64,000 nt of DNA, taken from Aequorivita xiaoshiensis (GTDB lineage: Bacteria > Bacteroidota > Bacteroidia > Flavobacteriales > Flavobacteriaceae). Of this stretch, positions 18,643 through 27,873 are shown in pieces (the first letter of the stretch is position 1; every line of letters starts with the position of its first letter). The DNA lies in the NCBI RefSeq assembly GCF_022008395.1, contig NZ_JAIRBB010000003.1, positions 210,102 to 274,101 of the forward strand, read 5' to 3'. The translations under genes were made by a program, and so were the position numbers. A model generated the notes under the pieces. It ran no database searches and was not told the DNA's origin. It worked only from the letters and a program-made list of their open reading frames with translations.

Positions 18643-18675
18643 AAGCCTCACAGGTCTCAAGGACTTGTGAGGCTT
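18643..18675 (-). terminator. Terminator after groL
   Basis: Ten-bp stem AAGCCTCACA/TGTGAGGCTT (18643–18652 with 18666–18675), 37 bases past the groL stop. On the minus strand it is followed by a T-rich stretch. Confidence 0.7.
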
Positions 18676-18712
18676 ACTAATTCACTTTGTGCTGAATACT
18701 AGGAACTAATTT

Positions 18713-20410
<1,698 letters not shown>

Positions 20411-20425
20411 TTAAATTCTAAATTT

Positions 20426-20461
20426 CAAGCTCCAAATTCAAAATAGATACTTTGGAACTTG
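20426..20461 (-). repeat. Hairpin in the groS–groL spacer
   Basis: CAAGCTCCAAA (20426–20436) and TTTGGAACTTG (20451–20461) form an 11-bp inverted repeat with one mismatch and a 14-base loop, in transcribed sequence between groS and groL. It could be a processing or partial-termination site. The surrounding AAATTCCAA-like wording resembles low-complexity spacers common in flavobacteria. Confidence 0.4.
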
Positions 20462-20495
20462 GGATTTTTTTATTGGAATTTGTGAGTTTTAATCG

Positions 20496-20771
20496 TTAGA
20501 TAATAGCGAGTATATCGTCCTCGCGCATAATCATATAGTCGTTGCCATCAAATTTTAATTCACTTCCGGCGTATTTTCCGTAAAGAACAGTATCACCAAC
20601 TTTAACTGTCATTTTGTGATCTTCTTTTCCTTTACCAACAGCTACTACTTTTCCTTGTTGTGGTTTTTCTTTTGCAGAATCTGGAATGTAAAGTCCAGAT
20701 GCGGTTTTAGTTTCTGCTTCTTCTGGCTGAACCAATACACGGTCTGCAAGTGGTTGAATTTTTAATGCCAT
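20496..20771 (-). CDS. groS: Co-chaperonin GroES
   Basis: A 91-residue Gro[22 protein letters not shown] at the N-terminal roof-contact region, the mobile loop [14 protein letters not shown] that binds Gro[11 protein letters not shown], and the end [13 protein letters not shown]. It caps the GroEL cavity. It is the first gene of the groS-groL operon. I looked for a CIRCE element (TTAGCACTC inverted repeat) in the 155 bases upstream and saw none, so HrcA control is not supported by sequence here. Confidence 0.98.
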   Translation of the reverse strand: MALKIQPLADRVLVQPEEAETKTASGLYIPDSAKEKPQQGKVVAVGKGKEDHKMTVKVGDTVLYGKYAGSELKFDGNDYMIMREDDILAII

Positions 20772-20871
20772 TTTTTATTATTTTTTATAGTTGTTAAACT
20801 TATGTTTTTATGTTGTGATTCTTTATTGGCAGAAACTATGCCACTGCCTATAAACTGACATTATATAATAC

Positions 20872-20904
20872 AAAAATGCCAGCTTGTCAGAGACTGGCAT
20901 TTTT
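20872..20904 (-). terminator. Terminator after the L-domain lipoprotein gene
   Basis: Perfect 11-bp stem AAAAATGCCAG/CTGGCATTTTT (20872–20882 with 20894–20904), 11-base loop, T-run on both strands. It lies 22 bases beyond the stop at 20927 and insulates groS from upstream read-through. Confidence 0.85.
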
Positions 20905-20926
20905 GGTAATATGAGATCCGTGTTTT

Positions 20927-21952
20927 TTATTGAGAACAATTCCCGTCACGTAAATCTTGACGCGTAGGATTGTATAAATTATTGACAATTACGAAATATG
21001 GAACGTTGTATGGTGGGCCGCTATCACCTTCTTGGAGTCCTCCTTCTGTTTGCATTAAGGGCGTTAGACCACAATAATCTGATAGTTTAGAATTTTCTCC
21101 AATATATAATTGATTTCCAACAAAAGTTAAATTGCTTAAACCATAAATAGATTCTAGCTCTTTGTGGTTTTCAATGATCAAACGTCCTTGAATGGTTTTT
21201 AGATTCTGAAAAATGTCTAGACCTTCTAAGCTCCAATTGTACCGAAAATCTAGGTCTCCTCCAATAGTTTCAAGGTTGTTGAATGCTTCTACATTGTTTA
21301 TAAGGATGTTGCTTCCGAACAAAAGATTTTTCCCTACCTGGGTTAATGATTCAAAGCCATGTACTTTTACAAGTTTATTACTCGACATAATGGATAAATC
21401 TTCGCCTATATAAGTTAGGTTATTAAAACCTTCAATTGTTTCTAAGTTGGCATTTACATTAATGGTGAGGGTTGTGTTGCAACTCGTTAGGCTATTAAAA
21501 CCATTAATGTGTAGTAATTTATCATTCCCGAAAACATTCAATTCATTGACAGTTTTAAGGGCATTTAAATTTTTTATTTCCTTTAAAGAAGAATTCATAT
21601 AAATACTTAAAACACCTCCAATTTCTTGAAGGTTATCTAATCCATCTATTACCGAAATATCTGTTTCAAAAATTAATAAGCTGCCATCAATTTTTGTCAA
21701 ATTTCGTAATCCGGTAAGATTTGTAATTCTCGAAAAATTTTTGTCTGGACACTGGCCAATATAAACGTTTCCTGATACGTGAGTTTGAGTGAAAACTTGA
21801 TCTACTTGATCTTGAGTGGTAAGAATCAAGTCTTTTTTCGGATCTAAACCATATAAATTTTCGCACGTTCTTTTTAAACCCGTTCCGTCTCCGTAACAGG
21901 AAAGGAGTAAGACGCTAGATATTACGAGTAGAATGATGTTTCTAGCCTTCAT
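20927..21952 (-). CDS. Receptor L-domain-like repeat lipoprotein
   Basis: A 341-residue predicted lipoprotein: signal peptide with lipobox LLSC (Cys19), then tandem ~22–25-residue repeats of the receptor L-domain kind (units such as NLTKIDGSLLIF, NLQEIGGVLSIYMN, NLTYIGEDLSIMS, NLETIGGDLDFRYN), which form a leucine-rich-type solenoid. It ends in a short non-repeat region with a possible disulphide (CGLT ... GNCSQ). The likely place is the outer membrane or cell surface; a binding role is inferred from the fold. It is flanked by terminators on both sides, so it is a single-gene unit. Confidence 0.75.
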   Translation of the reverse strand: MKARNIILLVISSVLLLSCYGDGTGLKRTCENLYGLDPKKDLILTTQDQVDQVFTQTHVSGNVYIGQCPDKNFSRITNLTGLRNLTKIDGSLLIFETDISVIDGLDNLQEIGGVLSIYMNSSLKEIKNLNALKTVNELNVFGNDKLLHINGFNSLTSCNTTLTINVNANLETIEGFNNLTYIGEDLSIMSSNKLVKVHGFESLTQVGKNLLFGSNILINNVEAFNNLETIGGDLDFRYNWSLEGLDIFQNLKTIQGRLIIENHKELESIYGLSNLTFVGNQLYIGENSKLSDYCGLTPLMQTEGGLQEGDSGPPYNVPYFVIVNNLYNPTRQDLRDGNCSQ

Positions 21953-21997
21953 TGTGGTTTTCTTTACTAATAAAGATACGATAATAATAATAATAAA

Positions 21998-22028
21998 AAA
22001 ATGCCACCTCTCTATGAGGTGGCATTTT
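21998..22028 (-). terminator. Terminator after secG
   Basis: Perfect 13-bp stem AAAATGCCACCTC/GAGGTGGCATTTT (21998–22010 with 22016–22028), five-base loop, T-run on the minus strand. It closes the miaB-to-secG run. Confidence 0.88.
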
Positions 22029-22049
22029 ACGATATATATTTAACAAAAA

Positions 22050-22373
22050 TTATTCTGTAGTTGCTGGCGCAGGTACTTCTGTAGTTGGAACTGCTGGAAG
22101 AGCACTTTCGTCAAAAGTTTTTGATTGCATAGTGTTGCTACCCATGATAAAGATGTTCGAAAACAAAATCAAAGCCAACATAATTGTTGCAAGCGTCCAA
22201 GTACTTTTATCTAAAAAGTCACTTGTTTTCTGTACACCACCAATTTGTGCACCACCGCCACCTCCAAAGGAAGATGAAAGTCCACCACCTTTTGGGTTTT
22301 GTACCATTATAACTACGACCAATAAAAAGGCCACTATCATTATTAAAATTAGGAATATTGTAAACGTGCTCAT
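22050..22373 (-). CDS. secG: Preprotein translocase subunit SecG
   Basis: A 107-residue membrane protein: two hydrophobic segments (FTIFLILIMIVAFLLVVVIM near the N-terminus and TLATIMLALILFSNIFIMG) around the conserved glycine loop VQNPKGGGLSSSFGGGGG, then a Pro/Ala/Thr tail. It stabilises SecYEG. It starts two bases after the TPR gene stop, so the two are co-transcribed; a terminator follows. Confidence 0.95.
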   Translation of the reverse strand: MSTFTIFLILIMIVAFLLVVVIMVQNPKGGGLSSSFGGGGGAQIGGVQKTSDFLDKSTWTLATIMLALILFSNIFIMGSNTMQSKTFDESALPAVPTTEVPAPATTE

Positions 22374-22375
22374 GA

Positions 22376-23338
22376 TTATTCTGTATTAGTCAATTTTTCT
22401 ATCGCTCGAATTTGGTCTGCAAAGAAACCACTTTTTTCGGGATTTTTCAAAATTAATATTTTATATGCTTGAATTGCCTTTTTATAGTTCTTTTGTTGTA
22501 AATAAACTTTAGCCAAAGTTTCGGTCATTAGTGAATCCGAACTCTGTGTAAAATCTGTTAGTAACGCTTTATTGCTAGGATTGTCAGGAATACTAGTTCC
22601 AGATTGTGAAGATTTATCTGAATCGGCAGAAGGAATTATTTTTGGTCGTTCCTGAATAAATTTTTCAATAAGTTGAAATTTGCGCTCTTTTTCTTCTTGA
22701 TTGAATGTTCCCTCATTGTTTGATTCTATTAAAGAATCATCTTCTTTGGCGTTTTCAGAATGTAGATCTTTAGAAGCCTCCTTTCGTTCAATTGGTTTTG
22801 CCTTTGTCAATTTTAACCATTCGGAAAAAGAATGGGTGTCACTTTTTGTAAACTCTAAAGGCTTATCAGTTTTTAATATATTTTCAGGACTTTCTTCCTT
22901 TTCTTGAGGTGTTTCAGTTACATCTTGGGCTTTTCTTTGAAATAATTTTGGATTTAGAATATCCTCAGCTTTTTTAATTTCAGCTTTTAAAAGACGTTCG
23001 TTTTCTTCTTTAACTTCATCGTTGATGTTTTCGGAAACAACATTTATTTCGTTTACAGAATCATCGTGTTGAAGAATAGTTTGTGAAATTTCATTTTGTA
23101 TAAACTTCTCTGAAGTTATATATTCAAAAAGGATATCTCTATCGGTAGTGTGTGCAGCCGTTAACTTTAATGCATCATTATAAAGAAAGCTATCTTGATT
23201 TTTTAAACCTTTTAATTGTAAAGCACGAGCACTTTGGAAATAAGGATATTTTCTAATTAATAAATCTAAAGCAGCAAGATCCTCAGAAGTTAAATTCTGT
23301 GGATTTGCAAGTAGATATGTAAAGTTCGAAATATTCAA
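22376..23338 (-). CDS. Tetratricopeptide-repeat protein of the lptE–secG cluster
   Basis: A 320-residue protein with no signal peptide. The N-terminal ~90 residues are helical (LAALDLLIRKYPYFQSARALQLKGLK). The middle ~150 residues are acidic and low complexity. The C-terminal ~45 residues form a TPR-like hairpin (LAKVYLQQKNYKKAIQAYKILILKNP). Such proteins are found between lptE and secG in many Bacteroidota, with no assigned role. The spacing (10 bases from lptE, 2 to secG) shows one operon. Confidence 0.75.
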   Translation of the reverse strand: MNISNFTYLLANPQNLTSEDLAALDLLIRKYPYFQSARALQLKGLKNQDSFLYNDALKLTAAHTTDRDILFEYITSEKFIQNEISQTILQHDDSVNEINVVSENINDEVKEENERLLKAEIKKAEDILNPKLFQRKAQDVTETPQEKEESPENILKTDKPLEFTKSDTHSFSEWLKLTKAKPIERKEASKDLHSENAKEDDSLIESNNEGTFNQEEKERKFQLIEKFIQERPKIIPSADSDKSSQSGTSIPDNPSNKALLTDFTQSSDSLMTETLAKVYLQQKNYKKAIQAYKILILKNPEKSGFFADQIRAIEKLTNTE

Positions 23339-23348
23339 AATTTTAGGT

Positions 23349-23861
23349 TTACCAATTTGCGAGCGACTTATTAAAAATATCTTGTGTTATTCTTTCAAAA
23401 ATTATGTCGATGGCAGCATCCAACTTCGATCCTGTTAATTGTGTCTGACCGTCATAATCAAAGTAGAAACTAAAAGATTGTTCAAAATCTTTTAAAGGTT
23501 CTTTTGTGTTGTAAAATCTCACACTCACCGAAATGGTCAATCTGTTTTGCGCAGCTGTACTATTTGATGTTGCCGTAATAGGGGAGATGTAATACTGTGT
23601 GATTTCACCTTCATACACTAAATCCCCATTGTTATTTACAAGGTCTAAACTTGTCTGATTTAATAATAAATCCTGTAATTTTTGTGTGAAATCACGGTTT
23701 ATTCCTGGCTCTACAATAGGTGCATTATTTTGAAAATAATTTACTTGAACCGTTTTTGTAGTGTTATAGTTTATATCGGCACCAGTAAATGAATAAGGAC
23801 CACAACTTTGTAGTGAAATAGCCACAACCAAACAAACTAAAACTGAAAATATTCTTGACAT
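23349..23861 (-). CDS. lptE: LptE-family outer-membrane lipoprotein
   Basis: A 170-residue lipoprotein: signal sequence VLVCLVVAISLQSC with the lipobox Cys20, followed by GPYSFTGADIN, the start typical of Bacteroidota LptE. LptE plugs LptD and guides lipopolysaccharide to the outer leaflet. The later QNRLTISVSVRFYNTKEP strand and ITQDIFNKSLANW end fit the fold. It follows the sigma-54 activator by 33 bases. Confidence 0.85.
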   Translation of the reverse strand: MSRIFSVLVCLVVAISLQSCGPYSFTGADINYNTTKTVQVNYFQNNAPIVEPGINRDFTQKLQDLLLNQTSLDLVNNNGDLVYEGEITQYYISPITATSNSTAAQNRLTISVSVRFYNTKEPLKDFEQSFSFYFDYDGQTQLTGSKLDAAIDIIFERITQDIFNKSLANW

Positions 23862-23894
23862 CTAATTTAAAATAATATTACGACCAACAACCAA

Positions 23895-25175
23895 TTATAA
23901 ATTATACTGTTTAATCTTTCGATAAAGTGTTCTTTCCGAAATACCTAACTCTTCTGCAGCATCTTTTCGTTTTCCACCATACTTCTCGAGTGATTTTTTA
24001 ATAAGTTCTAATTCTTTTTGCTGAAGTGATAAGTTTTCCTCTTCTTCAATATCTTCAGCATATTCGTATTTATCCTTTTTTTCTGGTTCTGAAGCGTGTT
24101 CAGGAATGCTAAATACTTCAACGTTGGTTTCCGTAGCGATATTCTCTTCTTCAATAATAGATGCTAACTCTTCTTCAGCTTCCGTTTCGCCTGAATATAT
24201 TTTGTTAATTAAGGATGATTGCTCTTCTTTAACTTTGGCAGCGTTTCCACTTTTCATTAATTCCAAAGTTAGTTTTTTAAGGTCGTTTACATCGCGTTTC
24301 ATATCAAAAAGCACTTTGTAAAGTATTTCGCGTTCACTACTAAAATCGCTTTCAGCCTTTTTATTACTTACAAGTGCAGGAAGATTACCGCCCATATCTG
24401 GCAAATAATGCTTTAAGGTTTCGTATGATACTTCTCGGTCTTTTTCTAATACCGAAATTTGTTCAGCAACGTTACGAAGCTGACGGATGTTTCCACTCCA
24501 GCGATATTGTAATAATAAATCGGTTGCTTGCTCGCCCAATCTTATGGTTGGCATTTTATATTTCTGCGCAAAATCTGAAGCAAATTTTCTGAAAAGTAAG
24601 TGGATATCTTCTTTTCTTTCACGAAGCGGTGGTAAATTTATTTCTACTGTGCTTAACCTATAATATAGGTCTTCTCTAAATTTTCCCTTTTCAATGGCTT
24701 CTACCATTTTTACATTTGTGGCAGCTACGATGCGTACATCGGTTTTTTGGGTTTTTGATGATCCTACTTTTAAAAACTCACCGTTTTCTAAAACTCTTAA
24801 TAAGCGCACCTGGGTTGGTAACGGTAATTCGCCCACTTCATCTAGAAAAATTGTACCGCCATCGGCTACCTCAAAGTAACCACTTCGGGTAGCGGTAGCT
24901 CCCGTAAACGCTCCTTTTTCGTGCCCAAAAAGTTCGCTGTCTATCGTTCCTTCAGGAATAGCACCGCAATTTACAGCTATGTATTTAGCGTGTTTTCGGT
25001 GTGAAAGCGAATGAATTATTTTTGGGATACTTTCTTTACCCACACCGCTTTCGCCAGTAACTAATACCGAAATATCAGTAGGAGCAACTTGTATTGCTTT
25101 TTCTATGGCACGGTTTAGTTTTGGGTCGTTACCTATTATTCCGAATCGTTGTTTTGTTGCTTGTATGTTTTCCAC
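23895..25175 (-). CDS. Sigma-54-dependent transcriptional activator without receiver domain
   Basis: A 426-residue AAA+ activator. Walker A GESGVGKE (41–48), the sigma-54 contact loop GAFTGA (88–93), Walker [11 protein letters not shown], then an acidic linker of ~130 residues, and a Fis-type helix-turn-helix at the end ([20 protein letters not shown]). The usual N-terminal receiver is absent, so control must come from elsewhere, perhaps through the long acidic linker. It sits between miaB and lptE in a cluster conserved in the phylum, which hints at envelope-related targets; that is inference. Confidence 0.9.
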   Translation of the reverse strand: MENIQATKQRFGIIGNDPKLNRAIEKAIQVAPTDISVLVTGESGVGKESIPKIIHSLSHRKHAKYIAVNCGAIPEGTIDSELFGHEKGAFTGATATRSGYFEVADGGTIFLDEVGELPLPTQVRLLRVLENGEFLKVGSSKTQKTDVRIVAATNVKMVEAIEKGKFREDLYYRLSTVEINLPPLRERKEDIHLLFRKFASDFAQKYKMPTIRLGEQATDLLLQYRWSGNIRQLRNVAEQISVLEKDREVSYETLKHYLPDMGGNLPALVSNKKAESDFSSEREILYKVLFDMKRDVNDLKKLTLELMKSGNAAKVKEEQSSLINKIYSGETEAEEELASIIEEENIATETNVEVFSIPEHASEPEKKDKYEYAEDIEEEENLSLQQKELELIKKSLEKYGGKRKDAAEELGISERTLYRKIKQYNL

Positions 25176-25216
25176 TTTTTGAGTTAAAAAGTTATTGGTT
25201 AATAGTTATTTTGTTA

Positions 25217-26095
25217 TTAATAATACTCATAAGTCAATTCTTCAAAAAGAACTCCATTTCTTTTTACTTCTGCATTTGTTGGAAATCCTTGCTCGTTATA
25301 TTTTGTGGTGAAAACATCTGTATAATCTGAAACTGCGACAGAAGAAGTGTATGTAACTTTTGTGAAATTTTTTGCTGAGAACTCAGTTTTATAGCTTTTC
25401 ATTGTTCCTGTGAAGTTATAAATGAAATTGCTAATATTTTCATTAAAATGTTCATAAAATGGGTTTGTTTTGTTATCATACTCATAAATATACTCTTGAG
25501 AAGTAATTGAGCCTCTAGAATATTCATAATTAATTGATGTGATTAAATTCCCAGAATAATTTATTGTTTCAGTAATTGTGTTCGGCACTGGGTTGCTAAT
25601 GAAAGTAATGGTTTTTAACAACTTTCCTGCATCATTAAAAATCAATTCTTTATTTGCCCCTATATTATCTTCAATAAAAACACTGTTATTTATGTATGTG
25701 AAATTTGAAGTAATTACAGATCCATCTGAAGACTCGAATTTTACAGTGGAAATTTTATTAGAATTATTATATAAATAAGAAACAGTTCTAATTACACGGT
25801 TTTGAGTAATGTCAGTTGTTTTAGATTCTAATATTTGGTTGCGTTCATTATAACTAAAATCTTGTTGCGTTTTTTGACCATTTAAAAAACTTTCACTGAG
25901 GACTTTTCTTCTTTTACCGGATTCATCATATAAATATTCTAACTTATATGCTTGTGAGGTTCCATTTTCTTCGTAAAAGGTTTTTGTAAGCTTTTTTATT
26001 TTAAATGTAATCTGATCATCATCTTGCTGGTTTTCATCATCGGAACAAGCCAATACTGAAAAACACATTGCGAGAATAAATAATTTACGTATCAT
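25217..26095 (-). CDS. Hypothetical lipoprotein with repeated β-strand motifs
   Basis: A 292-residue predicted lipoprotein: signal peptide MIRKLFILAMCFSVLAC with the lipobox Cys17, then an Asp/Gln-rich linker and many short aromatic strands (YLYDESGKRR, FSYNERNQI, YLYNNSNKI, YEYDNKTNP, YNEQGFP) that resemble YD-type or DUF4595-like repeats. The function is unknown. It lies 13 bases after miaB and 41 before the activator gene, breaking an otherwise conserved gene order. Confidence 0.7.
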   Translation of the reverse strand: MIRKLFILAMCFSVLACSDDENQQDDDQITFKIKKLTKTFYEENGTSQAYKLEYLYDESGKRRKVLSESFLNGQKTQQDFSYNERNQILESKTTDITQNRVIRTVSYLYNNSNKISTVKFESSDGSVITSNFTYINNSVFIEDNIGANKELIFNDAGKLLKTITFISNPVPNTITETINYSGNLITSINYEYSRGSITSQEYIYEYDNKTNPFYEHFNENISNFIYNFTGTMKSYKTEFSAKNFTKVTYTSSVAVSDYTDVFTTKYNEQGFPTNAEVKRNGVLFEELTYEYY

Positions 26096-26108
26096 AATTT
26101 ATTAGGTT

Positions 26109-27548
26109 TTAAGAATATCCCACAGCCTCCCCAATCAAAGTTGCTGTAGTACAATCATTTACTTTAACTTTTACAAAATCCCCAGGCTTGTAATTTCTCT
26201 TAGGGAAGACTGCCACATTATTATGTTCTGTTCTTCCGCTCCATTCATCCACATTTTTTTTCGATTCTTTTTCAATTAAAACTGTTACCGTTTTACCTAA
26301 AAAAGATTCTGTGCGAAAAGCACTATGTTTTTGTTGGAGATTTACTACTTCTGTTAATCTTCTACTTTTTATTTCTTCAGGAACATCGTCTTCCAATTTA
26401 CGAGCTGCTAATGTTCCAGGTCTTTCGGAATATTTATACATATAACCAAAGCCGTACTTAACATATTCCATTAGGCTTAACGTATCTTGATGATCTGCTT
26501 CAGTTTCAGTTGGAAACCCAATAATCATATCCTGTGAAATGATACAATCTGGAATAATTTCCAGGATTTTGTCAATTAGCTTTATATACTCTTCACGAGT
26601 GTGTTGACGGTTCATTTCTTTTAGAATTCGCGTGCTTCCACTTTGCACTGGAAGATGAATATGGTTACAGATATTTTTATGTTTTGCCACAACATGTAGC
26701 ACATCTTCACACATGTCCTGCGGATTACTTGTTGAAAAGCGAATTCTCATTTTAGGTTGCGCAGTAGCAACTAAATCTAATAGTTGAGCAAAATCTGTAG
26801 CAGTAACTTTTTGCATTTCTGATGCGTTTTTGAAATCTTTTTTCAATCCACCACCATACCATAAGTAACTATCAACATTTTGACCTAGAAGCGTTATTTC
26901 TTTATATCCTCTTTCGGCTAAATCGTTTATTTCATTTAAAATACTGTGAGGATCACGACTGCGTTCTCGTCCACGTGTAAATGGCACTACGCAAAAAGTA
27001 CACATATTGTCGCAACCACGAGTAATACTTACAAATGCGGTAATTCCATTTCCTCCTAAACGTACAGGCGAGATATCGCCATAGGTTTCTTCTTTTGAAA
27101 GAATAACATTTACAGCTTCTCGTCCTTCCTCTACTTCTTGTAAAAGGTTTGGAATGTCTTTGTATGCATCTGGACCAACAACTAGATCAACAATTTTTTC
27201 TTCTTCCAGAAGTTTTTCCTTCAAGCGCTCGGCCATACAACCTAGCACACCAACTTTCATTTTCGGATTACTGCTGCGTTTTACAGCATTGTATTTTTCT
27301 AATCGCTTACGGATAGTTTGCTCTGCTTTGTCGCGAATTGAACAGGTGTTCACTAAGACCAAATCTGCTTCTTCCATCAAATTTGTGGTGTTATATCCTT
27401 GATCGGCAAGAATAGATGCTACAATTTCACTATCGCTAAAATTCATAGCGCAGCCGTAACTTTCTAAATATAATTTTTTAGAATTTTCCTTTTTTGCTTC
27501 TAAAATTAAGGTGTTCCCTTGTGCTTTTTCGTCTATTGTCTTTTCCAT
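26109..27548 (-). CDS. miaB: tRNA-2-methylthio-N6-dimethylallyladenosine synthase
   Basis: A radical-SAM methylthiotransferase that modifies A37 of tRNAs. The 479 residues contain the three N-terminal cluster cysteines (SYGCAMN, NTCSIRD, LGCMAER), the radical-SAM triad RGCDNMCTFC, the HLPVQSGSTRIL block and a C-terminal TRAM domain (TVTVLIEKESKK ... GDFVKVKVND). The first ~20 residues before the MTTase domain are charged. A full −33/−7 promoter lies upstream at 27,594–27,625, so miaB is probably the first gene of the miaB-to-secG run. Confidence 0.96.
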   Translation of the reverse strand: MEKTIDEKAQGNTLILEAKKENSKKLYLESYGCAMNFSDSEIVASILADQGYNTTNLMEEADLVLVNTCSIRDKAEQTIRKRLEKYNAVKRSSNPKMKVGVLGCMAERLKEKLLEEEKIVDLVVGPDAYKDIPNLLQEVEEGREAVNVILSKEETYGDISPVRLGGNGITAFVSITRGCDNMCTFCVVPFTRGRERSRDPHSILNEINDLAERGYKEITLLGQNVDSYLWYGGGLKKDFKNASEMQKVTATDFAQLLDLVATAQPKMRIRFSTSNPQDMCEDVLHVVAKHKNICNHIHLPVQSGSTRILKEMNRQHTREEYIKLIDKILEIIPDCIISQDMIIGFPTETEADHQDTLSLMEYVKYGFGYMYKYSERPGTLAARKLEDDVPEEIKSRRLTEVVNLQQKHSAFRTESFLGKTVTVLIEKESKKNVDEWSGRTEHNNVAVFPKRNYKPGDFVKVKVNDCTTATLIGEAVGYS

Positions 27549-27593
27549 AAAAAATCAAACTTCAATACAAAACAGTCCGTAATGTAATTCCTG

Positions 27594-27625
27594 CAAAGAT
27601 ACAATTAAATGCTTGCGGTGACAAA
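27594..27625 (-). promoter_or_regulatory. Promoter of miaB (Bacteroidota type)
   Basis: On the minus strand: TTTG (27625–27622), 20 bases, then TATCTTTG (27601–27594), an exact match to TTTG-N19/20-TAnnTTTG. The predicted start is ~40 bases before the miaB ATG. The remaining part of 27549–27873 holds only the topA promoter and no gene. Confidence 0.75.
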
Positions 27626-27844
27626 GTGGCAGATTGCTTTTTATTTAATTTTATTTGAAATTTAAAAGAAGGAATAAATATATAGGTATAGTTATGAAGT
27701 TTTTGTTTGTTGGTGCTTGTTGGCTGAATTTATTAACTAGTTTTTTTTCACAAATCACTGTTGATAATCATGTTTTTTAAACTGAAATAATGTGGTTTGT
27801 ATTCAATTATTGCAGGCAAAATCTTTCGTATTAAAAAAATCATA

Positions 27845-27852
27845 TACTTTTG
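27845..27852 (+). promoter_or_regulatory. −7 element of topA
   Basis: TACTTTTG matches TAnnTTTG, 21 bases before the topA ATG. A weak TTTC lies at about the −33 position (27824–27827). Confidence 0.5.
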
Positions 27853-27873
27853 CAGTCTTAAATAAAATAGGAT

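Noticed and set aside
20772..20926. CIRCE element before groS
   Set aside because: I searched by eye for TTAGCACTC-N9-GAGTGCTAA and saw no match.
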